Assembly: GCA_030386875.1 (NCBI GenBank)
Contig: CM059575.1
Location: 45,972,859 to 46,036,858 of the forward strand
Direction of reading: 5' to 3'
Source of the DNA: Morinoia aosen
Taxonomy: Eukaryota; Arthropoda; Malacostraca; Amphipoda; Talitridae
Length of the DNA: 64,000 bases
Positions 32,029 to 47,000 of the stretch are shown here, piece by piece (positions within the stretch are counted from its first letter, which is position 1; each line of letters begins with the position of its first letter). Both the position numbers and the translations under genes were made by a program. The notes beneath the pieces are model-generated. The model had not been told where the DNA came from, ran no database searches, and was given only the letters and a program-made list of their open reading frames with translations.

Positions 32029-35000
32029 GTAAGCTCCTGCCACTTAGGCTGTGTTGCATTTGTAGCGCTAAGCTAACCAATTCATTAGTCATTGTCATAA
32101 TTTTTATTTAATATAATGTCTTTAATGTCATTGTATGAGATTTCAAATGAATGACAAGATTTTATTGGTAAAGCTCATGGTTTTGGAAATATTGTGAATA
32201 TATATGCCTTTGATACAATTGGTTGTTTGTTAATTGATACTAAATTGAAATAATGGAGAAAAGTACTCAATCCTGCATGGTGTCAACACATTTGCCTTGT
32301 AATAGTTGTGTACCTGTGCTAGTAGTATTAAGTGAAAGTTTAAATTTATTTGTGAAAACTAGCTTGAATGAACCATACCCATGTCTTCTTTTTCTAATAT
32401 CTGCATTTTTCTCATGGTAACTTTGAAATGAATTTCAATCATCATAAATTAGTTCACCAAGTGTTGATAAAAAATGACATTATCATTCACATATCCAGAT
32501 ATAAGTTTTCAATAAACACATGACAAAGAAAAGTTTTTTGTTCTATTTCAGTAATCAAGGACTGGGCACAAATTTTTTTAATTCAATAAGTAAGCAATTT
32601 CTCATTAACTTAATGTTGAATTTAACCTGCATATTGTTTTCTAAAATTTGATATGCAAGTATGCAATCGCATTATAAGAAGATGAACATTAGTTTTAGTC
32701 AAACATTACATTTTGCTAAATTTGGCCGCACAGCGAGGGATAAATGAGAATAGTGTTGAAAATACTGAGTATCTATAGAGCAAAGATGCATGTTCAGTGA
32801 CTGAAACAAATTATTGATCTCAAGATTAATGCTAACCCAAGCTAATAGAATCAAAGAACAAAAAATCTGAAAAAGCAATAGGCCTATAATTAGATCATAA
32901 ACGTTTAATAAAGTAATCAAAGAGTAATTTTACATTTTTTAGGGATGTGGGATTTTATTGAAGTATTGGTGAAAAAATATAAATTTATGTTTGGAATGTA
33001 TTTATGGTAGCACAATAGATTATGATATAAGAAAATGAAAAGAATGGTTGAAAAATATACTGTAAAATGAATATAAATGAAATTAGAACTTGAATCAGAC
33101 AATGGGTAAGCAACCACTATCCACATGAGCAACTTGAGGAACATATTGCCCCATCAAAGGTATTTTAAAGTTAAGCAAAATTGAAAAAAAGTAAATTAAA
33201 TTGTCTGACAGAACCCCTGAGCAGATTCAACTATTCTTTCTATGAGCATTGGCAAAATAAGCACTCCCAAGGGGAAACTGAGCAAACTGAAGGTTCAGCA
33301 AACTGAGCATTGAGAACCTTCATGAAAAATGCCAGTTTGTGTTCAATACCTTAGGGAGGCTAGAACTACTCATGGCATCTAATTTATGTTCAGTACCTCT
33401 CTGGCTCATTCATATTGTGACAAATTTTTTGGGTATATCATGATTCCTAAGTTCAATGAAAGTTCACGATTTTCTAGAGAGTTTCAATTTGAATCCGTAT
33501 TTTCATGGTTATTCAATCAAAATAGGCAGTAACTTCTAGGCCTGAGTTGAGGCTGTGTGAATGTCTGGTACATTTTATTTGCATTTTAAGACCAAGTTCA
33601 CTTCGCTATGATTATCAGGTTAAAAAAAGCTGCTGCCTAGCATAATGAAAGCAGCTTGGATGGAAAAAACAGAAGCTCAGAACATGGGATGGAAAAAACA
33701 CACAATTTCCCTCACACTTGACTGGGCAAAACTGTCTAAGGCTGGAAGCTTGTAGACATAGTTGCCATTTATGGCTATTTTTCTAGTTTGTTGGACTGCA
33801 TCACTTTCATATAAGCATGCTACTTGATTTTCTTGTGTAGCTCTCCATTGTTAACCCATGACATCTGGTCATTGATATCACAAGTGTTGTAAGAGGACGG
33901 GGTGATAGCATTGACCCATCGTTACACGTAGCTGTTTGTGAACTATTTAGTGGGGGAGTAATGACACTGGTTTTAACAAATGGTTGATTGTGATTGGATT
34001 GAACAGGTGATTGGACATGCAATGACAAGTAACAGGGCTCAGAAACGGTGAAGGCAAATCAGAAGCCAGTAAATAAAAAGCACTGAAAACAGAGATAAAA
34101 CAAAAGTAGTAATGCAGGAAAAAAAGAAAATAAATCATACCAGTTCGTTTGCATTTCTCAAAATTAAACTTCAAAATAAAGTAAGAAGCAGAACAAGTAA
34201 ACCATGCTAAGAATGAATTCATGATAAATAAAGTGAATGCACTATCTAAAAATGAAACAAAGCAACTGAAAAAAATGGACTATGAAATGAATATGAATGA
34301 AATTAACCTAAAATCAAATCATTCAACAACAAATTTAAAGGAGTAACTCTGTAAAAATATTATTACAAAATGGTCCTGAAATCTAGCAGAACTAAAAACC
34401 TTATCTTTCAACAAAAAACAAATGAAAGAACCAACATTCCAAAAGAAAACATGCACAACATAAAGTAAACCTTAGCCTAGAACAACAAAAAAATATATAA
34501 AAGCAAATCAAACTGTACAATGAAGCAACACTTACCAGATCAACACTTGGTTTTATGAGGTGAAGGAATAGCTCTGCCAAGAAATAATATGCTAGTTTTA
34601 CTGTAAACCTGAGTGACTGGAAGTGAAAGAAAGACAGTGCATTAAGAAACTATTCATACACAAAAACACGGCAAAATCAAGAACACAAAACAATCAATGA
34701 ACACTTTAAAACACACATTCAATACTTATCTCTATAATTAACATTCAGGATCTCCAGAAAAGACAGGAGAAAACAAAGTGAATTCAGAATGATGCAAGCT
34801 GGATTACCGGTACACAAGAAACATATTTGGGGCCATGCCTACAGTGTATCTGTGAAAGCACTTTTAAATTAGGTTTTTCCAAATGGCCATTTTTAACATG
34901 CTTGCGGTAAAATATCTCAACACATTCAACTTTCTTTGGTTGTCAATGTTGGCATGCAATAGAATATTTGTGATTGTCTCATCCAACAAATTCTTAACAT

Positions 35001-38000
35001 TCATGCAAATATTTCAGGAATTTTAGTTGTGTTTTCATACCTTCTCATGGTTGATGTCTCTTAATTCTTTTTTTCTTATCCACAAGTCCACTTGCAATAA
35101 CATTCAAGCTTTAGTATTATGTAGTATGTATGAATTCTCAGAAGTATCATTTATTGAGTTCAACTCCACATTATTTCAGTGAAGTTCACTGTTAATATGC
35201 CCCATTAATTACCTTTTATGTGTTACGATTATTGATGTTCTTCCATTGGTTACTAGGTGACATTCTGGTACAATTTGTACGCTATGTTCTCTAATTAGGC
35301 AAATTGAGCTACTTCAGTTTCATATTAATTAGTATTTAAGACAGATTGTTACTGTTTGTCTAACACTTGGGAGATAAACTCATTTCTTGCTTACCTATTT
35401 ATATATTGCAACAAGTAGGGAAGGAAAATGAAACTTTTTGTATTGCCAATTCATGATTGAAATATTGGTACAAAGGAAAAAGAAACAGGTGACACATCTT
35501 AATGGAACTCTGTGGAAATAAAAGGGATTCTCTTGAAGCCTAAAGGAGCCTAAATAAAGGAGTGTGGATTGCAAAAAAACCTAATGAATGGAATGTGGTT
35601 GGTTATGAACTAAATTAGGAGCATTGTGGTTAAAAGACTAAATTAATTGAGCAAAGGTAGGTGGGAAAGGGACACTGTAGGAAGTGATTCAAAACCTCAA
35701 ATAAATCACCAGCTATATGAAGTAACTATGAGACCAATGGAGGAAACTTTGGGTGCTTGGGGTCTAGCATGCAAATACCCTAACTTAACCAACAACAGAG
35801 TAAAATATATATGCTTTTCCTCAGGGGGATGCAACTATTTTTTCTTTGAGAATTAACACTCCCAGGGGTAATGTGTGAGGTGCCAAGCTAAAGGCTAAGT
35901 AGGTCTTCCTTTGGTCGAAATAGGATAGGTTTTTGTTTTGCTACAGATCATCTTCTTTCTGCTTCAGTGCTGCCCTGTTATTCAGCACCTACTATTTTTT
36001 AACTTTTATATTGTTTCATGAGCTTCTTTATCAACTTACTGTTTCGATGCACATGTTGCATAGATTCGGCATTCCCTTCAGTCCATACTAAATGGTGTCT
36101 TCTTCCTTCCTCTCTTTGGAACACCTTAGTTACATTTAAAGAGGCTTAACACATTGACTACGAAGAGGGAAAAATGTGCACCACTAGGTAAATTGTTCAT
36201 ATAGAAACCAATGTAAATGAATAACCTTTCAAACCATTTTGCGACCTCTTTTTGAAGGAACTACATCATAAAAGGGTAATATTATTGGCACTTATATATT
36301 GTACATTTCTTACAAAGGATGGAAACTAATTCAAGCAAGTAAGTCGATTTTCTCAGTCAGTTTCTTACAACCTAACCAAATCAGCTTAATGGCCTGCTCA
36401 ATCAGAGTCACCGTGTTAAACTAACGTCTAATCTAATCTAGTAAGACTAGCATAACATTTGTGTGACTTATGATGCCTAGATTTTATGTGTATGAGCAAA
36501 TAGAGTGATCAGAATTTTCCAAATGCTATTTTTTCTTTCCATTATGTCTACAACTTCCATGGAAAACCTAGTCCACTGAACTTACCACTGCTATAGTGAA
36601 CACATTATGCTTTACATCTACTACAGTGTATGCATAGCACAACTCTTAACTTGACCTGTACAGGAAATTGGTTATTCATTTATGTGTGGTTGATGGAACT
36701 TTTCATAGCATATAATTTATCTTTTTATCTTTCACAATTTATCTTCATATTGAAATTTGTAATGTAATACTGGTAATGAACAACTCTCAAGGAACAATAC
36801 ATTTTGTGAAGGTCCTGAGCCAATAATCCTGAGCTCTTGCAAAAAAAATACTGCTACTGGTATCTTCATATGTTTTTTCTTTTTTGTTCTCTGTTGCTTT
36901 TCTTTGTATATTCTGAAATTTATGTTCATCGGTTGTAACTCTCTCTACTTATCAAGTTTGTAAGAAAGTTGAGATAAACTTAGTTTTGTAATTAGCTATG
37001 ATTTGTCTCCTGTTTTCTTAGGTTAGTAATAGTAATAGGTATAGGTTAGTCAAGTTTGTCTATTCTATGTGGACTCGCACCACCATTGTTAGGTGATCTC
37101 AGCTGTAGATAGGGCTTTTAGATTTCAATCTAATGCTTTGCTTGTTTGAGTTCTCACACCTTCTTAGCCATCTCTTCTTTTTTTTTCTCTTCCTTCCTTA
37201 CTTGCTGTTTATATGTGCCGGGTATCCTTTGTGGGAACCCACCTTGTGCATAGATTCCCCATTTTCTACAGCCCATACTAAATGGTTCATTCTCTCGTCT
37301 CTCTTGAGATTGCATTTGTTATGACAAGGGAATCTTGAACTAACTTTCATAATATTCTTACTGCCATTTCCATCTAATCAGAATGTTGGTATTTCTTGCT
37401 AAAATTTTGTAGAAACTGTTTGCTAGTGTGTTTATTTTCCCCTCTTTTACAATTTTTCCTTATAAAGTTGAAATATGTTGCCTCAAGTGATTGAAATTAG
37501 ATATTCTAACAGTGTAAATACTTTGGCCTGTTGTAGAAACCTGTTTTTGATGTGTTTAATACTATCTCCAGAATGATGTTTAATTATGATTTCCATGTGC
37601 AGGTGTATGTTGGAGCCGTGTCTCAACAATATGAAGCCCTTAGTATTGAGGTCCACAAGAGCACTGTGGCACAAGAGATTGTTGCATGCATTGCAGAGAG
37701 GCTTGAATTCCTCAATCCTAACAGGTCAGTTGTAGTCTAATATCAAAATTTTTTGTATATTTTTGTGTGCACATTTATGCAGATGATATGTACCTACATC
37801 TAGAAGTGAACTATAACTAGAAACAATGTTTCTACAATATCCATGAGATATTTGAATGGAAACTCTTTTTCTGTGGTCTGAATCTTCCAAGGGCTGGAAA
37901 CAAACATTCTGTTATCAGGTATCATGCAGAATTGAAAGTGTTTTGCCATGAATTAGGGTGGATGTTCCCTCGGTTCATGTTATTTACATGTCCCTTCTTC

Positions 38001-41000
38001 CTGAGCGTCATGTCTTTGGTTGTAGTTTATTTTGAATCATGCATTAGTATTGCTTTACACAAATTAGGATCTTATTGTCTTGATTTTTCGTAAGAACACT
38101 GTAAATATTTAAGCTTTCCTTAATAAGTATTTATTTGCGTTTATGAGGTAAATAAGTTTTCATTTGTGTGATTGAACTGTATCAGAATATTTCAATAAAC
38201 AAATGTTGTATTTGTCAATATTTTATAAATTCGTTACAAGCTTCTGGCCATCAAAGCTGACAAGATTCATTAAATGCACTTCTCTGGTGAAGTTGAGTTT
38301 GTATGGAAGATTGTGTGTATTGATAGTATGTGAAAAGACTTGGAATGAATTTCAAGAACCCCAATAATGTGTATGTTTATTAATTGGTACCAATTGTAAT
38401 TGATTCTCTAAAGTTTACTTGTTAATATAAGTGCTTGATGTCCCAAGTATTGGGCACATCAACTTTCTATTAATTTTACGCACGCAGCATTATTGGGTTT
38501 TAACACTAAAATTGAGATGATTAATTAACTTATATGCATATCTAAGGAGATCGTCCCAGGCCCCTGTCGGTCTGGTGAGTTTTTTTTGTTTTGTTGTTCG
38601 AAAAGGACCCTTAGGTGGTGGACTATTCGGTCCTGAAATTTTATGGTGCTACGGACAATAGATCCCCTCCCCCTGGGGGTTGGGAGGCAGGGGGGGGGGG
38701 CAAAAATCTTGAATTTTCGACCCCATTTCAATCCCATATAAAAAGAAAAGAAAACGGTAAATGGATAATTTGAAAATTTAATTTGTTAGAAATGTTCCAA
38801 GGATTCTAAAACTGTCTTTATTTTTGTTCCCGCATAAAAACTCAATGAGGAGGTTCGGTTTGAAATATCCATAAAAATGAACCAAAAAACCAATATGTCC
38901 AATTTTTTTCAAAAACTAAGACCTGAATCAAAAAAATGAATAGATGAAATTGTGTTTCTTTTCAGAAGTTACATATTATAGTCAAATTTCATAAGAATCA
39001 GACTGAAAATGAAAAATTTCAGAATAGAAAAAATTTTTTGTTGTTCGGAAATCTCAATTCACAATATGAATATGAAGTTATGTATGGAAATTATGGAAAT
39101 AAAAATTAAAACTGCACCCAGTTGCATAAATTGTCCAATATATTACACTTCAACAAAAAATTTTGTTACAGCTTATACCCATAACAAATAACTTTCAACA
39201 TTCAAACTGTATCTACCTGCTCATTGAGTTTTGATGATAGAACAAACCAAAGACAGTTTTAGAATCCTTGGAAAATTTCTAACAAAAAAAATAGGCTTTT
39301 TCAAATTTGAGGAAAAGAATATTTATATAGCTCTGAACCCATAAATAATTTTTTGTTAGTAATCATAAAATATCGCTTATCACAAATTTTTTTCAGAATG
39401 TTAAAAATTTTCCTTCATTTTCTTGTTAGAAATGCTTCAAGGATTCCAAAACTGTCTTTGGTTTTGTTCTAGCATCAAAACTCAATGAGGAGATACGTCT
39501 TGAAATATACATAAAAATTACCAAAAAAAGTAATTTTTTGTAAAAAAAAACAAGGCCTAAATCGAAAAAGTGACAGGAGTAAAAAAAGTTTACTGCAAAA
39601 AAATACATGTTCTGGCCAATTTTCAAACGAATCGGACAAAAAAAGTTGAAAAATTGAGACGATCTCAAGGGAAGCGTCCAGTTTTTGTTGTAAAATTTCA
39701 AAAATTCATAAAAAATACTTCAGGAGTGAAATAAGCTGTGAGGTTTTCACAACCTGTTGATAACATTTGAATAGATATTTAGAGCATTTAAGTTTTTGGA
39801 ATTTACCAGTAGCCCTTCCCTTCCCTCCCCCCAAAGAGAAATTTTTCAAAATATCTATTTCTCTGCCAATATTGTACATAGAGACGATTGTTTTTTGTTT
39901 GATTCACAATGAACATTTGTACAAAAGTGAGTGCCAATTTTTTTGATATTGCTTCAGAAAAATTTAAAAATGTTTTAATTGTGAGAAATTAACTGTTTTT
40001 TATGTGGCAATAAAAAAATTTCTAATCAACTCATCAAAAAACTACCTTTCAATTTTGTAGTACTCGCCTTGATCTTAACAATGCCACAAAGATCTCCATA
40101 GGTGAAAAAACTAGGAGAAATTGAGAAAATGGAAAGTCATTTTCTCTAAACAAGTTTTTTAAAAATTTACGGCTCAATTTCTCTTAGAGTTTTTTGCCTA
40201 TGGAGGAGAACTTTTTGTCATTGTGAAGATCAAGGTCAGTACTATAAATTTGAGAGGTATTTTTTTAATAAGTTCATTCATAAATTTTTTTTTCATTTTA
40301 AAAAATAGGTTTTAAGAATTCAAACATTTGAAAAAAAATTTTCTGGGGCAATATAAAAAACTGGCCCTCGCTTTGTTAGATACATGTATGATCTAATTTA
40401 TGTTAGATACATGTATATTGAATATGTATGTTCATTGTGAATCGAACAAAAAAATCATCTATGTACAGTATTGGCTGAGAAATAGAAATTTAAAATATTT
40501 TTCTTTGGAAGGGTTAATCCCAAAATTCCAAAATATTGGTCAATTCCAGGAACATCAACGCTTTGTAAGAGGACGGGGTTAAATGTCAATTCAAGTGTTA
40601 TGAAGATGTTGTAAATACCTCAAAACTTATTTCACTCCTAAATTTTTTTTTAAATTTTTGAATATTTCACAGGGAAAAACCCTTGGCTACCCTTAAGCCA
40701 ATGCATTATCAGTATAAAAATTAAGCATCAAACTGTTATCATTTGGAAATCGCTGAAACTATTAATCACCAAGAAGTTTGAAATTTGTCCATAATAGGAA
40801 TAGGAATAGGACAGGAATACAGGTAGGTAGATTGTAAACTAAGTTCATTTACAGCAAGGGACTATGTTGTAAATTTCTTGATGTAAAAATCCTGTAACTG
40901 ATGTATTATACTCTGCAGTGTATTTATACTCAGCTGATTGCGGCCTGGATTGTTACATGATTTATTTAGTAGCTAGTGTATGCAGCCCGTCAGAAATGAC

Positions 41001-44000
41001 CGGCTTCAATATTTTCTTCAATCAAATCTTCCAGATATGAATGACAATCAAACGAAGGGTGGATGTTGGGGATAAATTTAACAGTTCTATCAGGAAAAAG
41101 AAAAAGTGCTTCATATTTATAAAATTTAATTGATTTTAAAGAAATTCAATAAGCAAGAAAATTAAACTCGTCGAAAAGTTTTCTTTGAAATAACCGTCAT
41201 TAGCGTGTATTGCAGTTTCAATCCAGGCTTGACCTAGAGCAAGCTGATTTTACACTTTCTCTTGAAAGACCTTCAGATACTACTTTAATTCTATCAATTA
41301 ACTGGTCTCATGTAGTACTGGTACGGCGATTGGTATCTTTCTTAACACTTTAACCCCAACTACTAAATATTAAGTTCAACACCAAACTCAAATTAAAAGT
41401 CAACTGCAGCGCGCGATGTTGAAAATAGCAAACATGAACTGGATCGTGCCTTCATTTAGCTTTGATTAAGTATTTATGGAAATTGTGTTTGTGACTACTG
41501 GTCGGTCTGCAGCGTTGTGAAAATTACCTCGGTGTACCACCGGTGGGTCACGCTGCGGTCAAAGTGTTAACAGCCCATCATGCATAATAATCCTTTGGAT
41601 TAAGATCAAGAGAGTTTGGAGGCCAAACATTGGGATTTGTGTGCATCACATCAACCTCTGAGCATACGCATCCAAAAACCTTGACAGTTTGGGGAAATTT
41701 AGTTGCATCGTAGTCTCCATTGTAATTCTCTTGTTCTTGCCGGATTGTTTTTACAGTGTTCAGAGAGCATTGAGCAGCAACCATAATCTCCTTATATTAT
41801 TATGATCATCATGTTACAAGTTATTCTCTTCACAATTCAGGTGGCTCCCAGTCATCCATTCTTGCTGTCATCATGTATGTGAATGAAGGAAGAGTTGAAC
41901 TTTAAATTCAAGACTAGTTGGTATGAATAAATTTAAAAAACGGAAAAAATCAAATGTTATTCTCTCATATTTATCTCGAACACCCTGTATATTCATCCTA
42001 ACGGTGCCCACAATTAAAATATTCTTGTACTTGTGCACTGGTGAAACTTGTATCATAGAGATGGTCATTAAGCATCCTCTAAGAGCATGAAAGAGAGACA
42101 CACCAACCAAGCAAGCAAAAACTGTGTATCATTTATTATTATAGAACAGTATTATTTATTATTATCAATCGAATGTAAACTGCAGAGAAGGAAGAACTTA
42201 TTTGTGATGAATGATGGGATCCAAGTTGCAAATTAACATTAATCTGAAATTTTGTTTTGCTGATGTTCTTATCCCGGTTTTTAATTTGGGTCTGACAGTA
42301 CTGTCTGATGAACACTTCATCATTGCAATAATGAAATATATGAATGAAACCTGCATATCCAATACAAAGTATTGAGCACTATACTAAGTGCATAAAATTG
42401 GCCACAAATTTATTGTTTTCAATGAAATTCCCATTTTTAATAACAAAGGAGAAATGGTACACAAATATATAAATATATTTATTTAATATTTAAGGAGACA
42501 CCTGGCATTTAAATGAAATGGCCAATTAAATGAAATGTATGGTATTAACATGAAATACTCTTCATCTCTAAGATGGAGTAATAGGATGTGAGATTGTTTA
42601 CTGGGCGTTTCTGTTTTGCAGTTACTATTTAGCCGAGGTTGTGCACAATGCTAATGGCGAGGAGTGCAAAGAGAGGCGCATCGCAGCCAGCGAGACTCCA
42701 GCTTGTCTTCAAGGTCTCTGGCCTCAGAACTCCACAGCACAGGAAAATGACACTGAAGGACAGGAATACAGGTGTGTTTAATTTAAATTCTAACCTTGTG
42801 CTTTGCATTTGTTCATAACATGTTCATGTCATGGGAAATCTCTGGAAATATTTGGTCTCAGAGGTTTAGCAAAGGATGCTAACACTTACAATGAAATGCT
42901 GACATGTACTGTATTGGCAATGTAGCTCACTCCTTGGTTGTCCATTTCAGATTTTGTCTACGTGAAAAGCCTGAACAGCCAACTGCTGAGCCCTCTGCAT
43001 ATGAATCCCAAATCATTAGAGATTACTTTAAGAAATTCCTGCACAGCGAGCCCAAGGAGAAGGAACACCCTGACCTCTGTCAGCTCAGTAACTTGACTGA
43101 GGAGACGCTCTTGCACAACCTCAAAGTGCGCTTTGAGAATGGCCTCATATACACATATGTTGGTTCAATTCTAATATCTGTGAATCCTTTCAAATATTAC
43201 CCTATTTACAATCCTAAGTATGTGAAGATCTATCAAAACCACCGAATGGGTGAACTGCCTCCACACATCTTTGCCATTGCGGACTCGGCATACCACAGTA
43301 TGGTGAAGCAGCGCCGTAACCAGTGCATTGTGATCAGCGGCGAGAGCGGCAGCGGCAAGACTGAATCCACGCTGTTCCTGCTGCACCACCTCACCATGCT
43401 CAGTCAGAAGGGCTCCCATGGCAGCGGGGTGGAGCAGACCATCCTCAGCTCTGGTCCTGTTCTCGAGGTCAGGGCCTCTCTGTATGGTGTTATTGCTTCG
43501 CAAATTTCACAAACTACTCCTTGCTCGATTAAATTTTTGCTTCAAATCGTTGCATTATTTGATAATAATGAATAGTAAGTTACATGAATAAAATTTAACA
43601 GTTTATAGTTTGCAAAGAAAGTCAGCAATCTTACTGTACAAAATTGATTTAAAAGGATTACTATTAAAATTGACATCTAATGTATTTTTGTATACATATA
43701 GATCAGTCCACGCTATAAATGACCATATTTGTTTTGTTATAATTTTCTTCGCTGTGATAATAGTGATGGACAGAGGTATGGGGAATTGTCGTATGAATGT
43801 TAATGTTTTTTTGCTCATTTTTAGTTGATTTTGTAAATGCCTGAGGCATGTGTGACGTTCAGTGTTACTGTAAACGAGACTAAGTCTCGAATGTATCTCT
43901 TTCACAGGCATTTGGCAATGCTAAGACCAAGCATAACAACAACTCGAGCAGATTTGGGAAGTTCATCCAAGTCAGCTACAAAGAAAACGGTCTTGTACAA

Positions 44001-47000
44001 GGGTACGTTCATGATGTACTATTATGTTCACTTAATTCTTGCTTTTATCAACCATGTTGTAAAGATCATGGTATTAGATAACTGTTTTGCCAAGTTTCTG
44101 CGTTTTTGTATTTCAAAGAGTGTTTACTAAATGGAGGATTTAGTGCAATGCTTTTTTCATGTAATGAAAATCAGATTTCATGTAATGAAATACTGAACAG
44201 TCGCTCCAAGATAACCAGTTGTGTGATGTAATGCGTAAAGAAAAGGAGTTGAATATTTACTCTTGCTTGCGCAATATTTACAGCTGCCAAATTATGTGCT
44301 TTACTTGTTCTTAACTCTTGAGGCACTTGCAACTATCATTGTAGTTGTGTATGGCAAAACTTGCTATATTATATTGATTGGTTGTAATATTGTGCTGTCT
44401 TAGATATGAAACATTAGGTTGAACTTTTTTCTCCTGTGGAGCTGATCAGTTGTAAGGAGAAGCAGTTTAGTTTTTTTTTTCTGGATTTGTTCTTGGTCAG
44501 TAAAATATTCTGATGTAAATGAGTTTTGGCTTCTGGCCAGGGGAGGAGAGGTTGCAATAGTTCTTATGAATAGTGATATGTCTTGCTACTCAGTTCAATT
44601 TGGTATATTCCTCAAAAATGACCTTCATTTTCTTTAACTTGTGCAAATTTTGTGAAATGGACAAAATTCATGTTCACCGATTTCATGGTTGTTCCAAACA
44701 TTTTTAATGATCACATTGACATTCAAATTTCAAATCTCTTTTTTAAGATTGAAATTTACTTTTTCATGCAATGGTTAAATATCGGGAGAGGGTTTCTTGA
44801 GCTCTTTTGTACTGCAGATGTCCGAACTTGCAGTCTTGAGAGCTATCTATTGGGAGGTTCTTAATTATTTGTGAAAATAATAATAAATAAATTACCCCAA
44901 CGTTTTTTTGTTGTATAATTGCTTGTGTTTCAATGTAAAGCTGAGCAGCCAGCTTACACAAATGCTCGTGCCATAGAAATTGACCAGCGTTACAGAATTT
45001 GATGCAGCAGTTTCCTAAGTGGTGGGACCACCAAAATGCAAATTACTAAGTTGACAGTCTGTGTGTGCAGGGCTTGCGTGCAGAAGTATCTACTGGAGAA
45101 ATCGCGCATCTGTTCTCAAGCTCTAAACGAACGCAGTTACCACGTCTTTTATTACCTGCTGGCGGGTGCATCTCCGCAAGAGAGAAGCTCCCTCAATCTT
45201 CTCAGACCCAAAGACTACAATTATCTAAACCAGGTAAAAAGCAGAGTGATATTATCTGGTGCAACTGAACCTGATATGTTGTAAAATTATTCATTGATTT
45301 CTTTCTTTTTTACTTGAGCCTCTCCCACGCATGTACAACGATCTATGGGAATAAGGGTTTCCTAGAGAAAGATGCGAGTCTCTGAGCTGTGAAGGTAAGG
45401 TAGGCCTTTCTTTTGTTGAAATAAAACTTCTTGAGGGGCATGGGACATATGATAGGCAGTAGGGTTGTTAGTTAGGCTTGTCTACCCTATGCTGTAGTGA
45501 TTTGTGCCTCCAGGAAAGGTACTGTTAGATTACCTCAGTTATAGGTGGGGCTTCGGGGCGTTCCGTCTTTTCTTCCTCTCCCTTTCTAACTTGCCATTTC
45601 TACGTGCAGAGTATCGTGGGAAAAAGTACCTTGTGCATGATTCCCCGTTTACTACAGTTCATACTGAATGGTCCTTTCGTTTGGCTCTATTGAGATTGCG
45701 GTTGTTGTTGGTCTAGAGTCATTACTAACATGAAATAATTGTTGAAAATAATTTATTTTCCGTTTTTTATTGCGGACTATCTTTTTTTTGGTTCATTACT
45801 GCCTTTTCAGCACCTGTTGCTTTTTTCCTTCAATTTACACTATATTTCATATGGTTATTTCAGTCTTTCTTTTTGGTAAACTAGGCTTAAGTTATGTCGC
45901 CACACTTGTTGCGTAGATTTTCCATACCAGTAATTTCAAATAAATGGCTATTTCCTCATTTTTCTCTTGGGAAACAACTAGTAGGCCTAAACATCTGGTC
46001 AAGAAAGCTCAAAATAATTTATAGTTTAATATGATTTTACTTCAAAAGGAGAAGACGTTTTTCGGGCTCGAGTGGATTACGCGTGTTTCTTTGAATTTGT
46101 TAGTAGCGCGCTGGTGCGTAGATTCATCATTCATAATCTTGTTATGAGTGCCAGATTTAACTGAACTTATAAAAAGTTTTAACATTGAGATTTCAACCAA
46201 CCAAATTCCTAGCAAAGTAGGTGTTTGTGCTGTTCCACTCATAGAAAAATTAACTCTGCGCTACGTGGTTAGAAACTATTAAGAAACACGTTCATTCTCT
46301 GACGCATGTACAGTGCGACCCACTGTATTAGTCCAACAATTTTTTTATTGATATTTCGTTGAAAATCCTCTGCCTGGCGAGAATTATGTATTAATATGGC
46401 AACAATGTGTGCTTAGTTCATCTGACAACATTTTTTATCTTCTGGAGAGGCTGGTTGCACAATTTTCCTTTGTTTAGCTTGTTTTTTGTGATATGCGGTG
46501 AACCGCACTATTAGTCCATTTGTATAAGATTCAAAATGAGACGTGCTAAGGACCTAACAGACGAAGAAAAGCAAACCATCATAAAGGAATCTGCCAAGAA
46601 GACCTCTTCTGCCTCTATAGCTAGGATTTTAGGCCTTGTTAAAACAATTCAACATTTCTTGAGGGATCTTTCCACTCAAAAGGAACGGTTTGATATAGGC
46701 GAATTATAATCTCTAAACACGCGAGATATCAGAAAAATCGAGTATGAAGTCTTTAAGAAGCCAGGAAGCACCAGCAAAGCAATTTTTGAAAACTCTGATC
46801 TGATCTCTGAAAAAAAAAAACTCGCAACCGAATTTTGAGGACTATCGCAAAGATGAAATCTCCAGAGAAAAAGCCTCCATTGACGCAAAGCTCCTGAGAG
46901 TTGAGTGGGGTCGCATATGAAACAGGATATGAAATGTGTTCTATTCACGGATGAGACCAGAGCGACCCTCGATGGCCCAGACGGATGGTCCAAATGATGG

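Larger units (their letters stand above)
32029..37602 (+). other. Myo9 intron 1
   Basis: A 5.6-kb intron holding family S copies (35816-36165 and 37030-37345) and otherwise AT-rich DNA with no second gene recognised. Long first introns commonly hold regulatory sites, but none is identifiable here. Confidence 0.6.

Noticed and set aside
37552-37602. In-frame ATG at 37552 as the Myo9 start
   Set aside because: The preceding residues look non-coding, a good splice acceptor ends at 37602, and the 32002 exon supplies a better start in the right phase.
43171-43503. 110-codon open frame antisense to Myo9 exon 4
   Set aside because: It is a shadow of the conserved motor exon.
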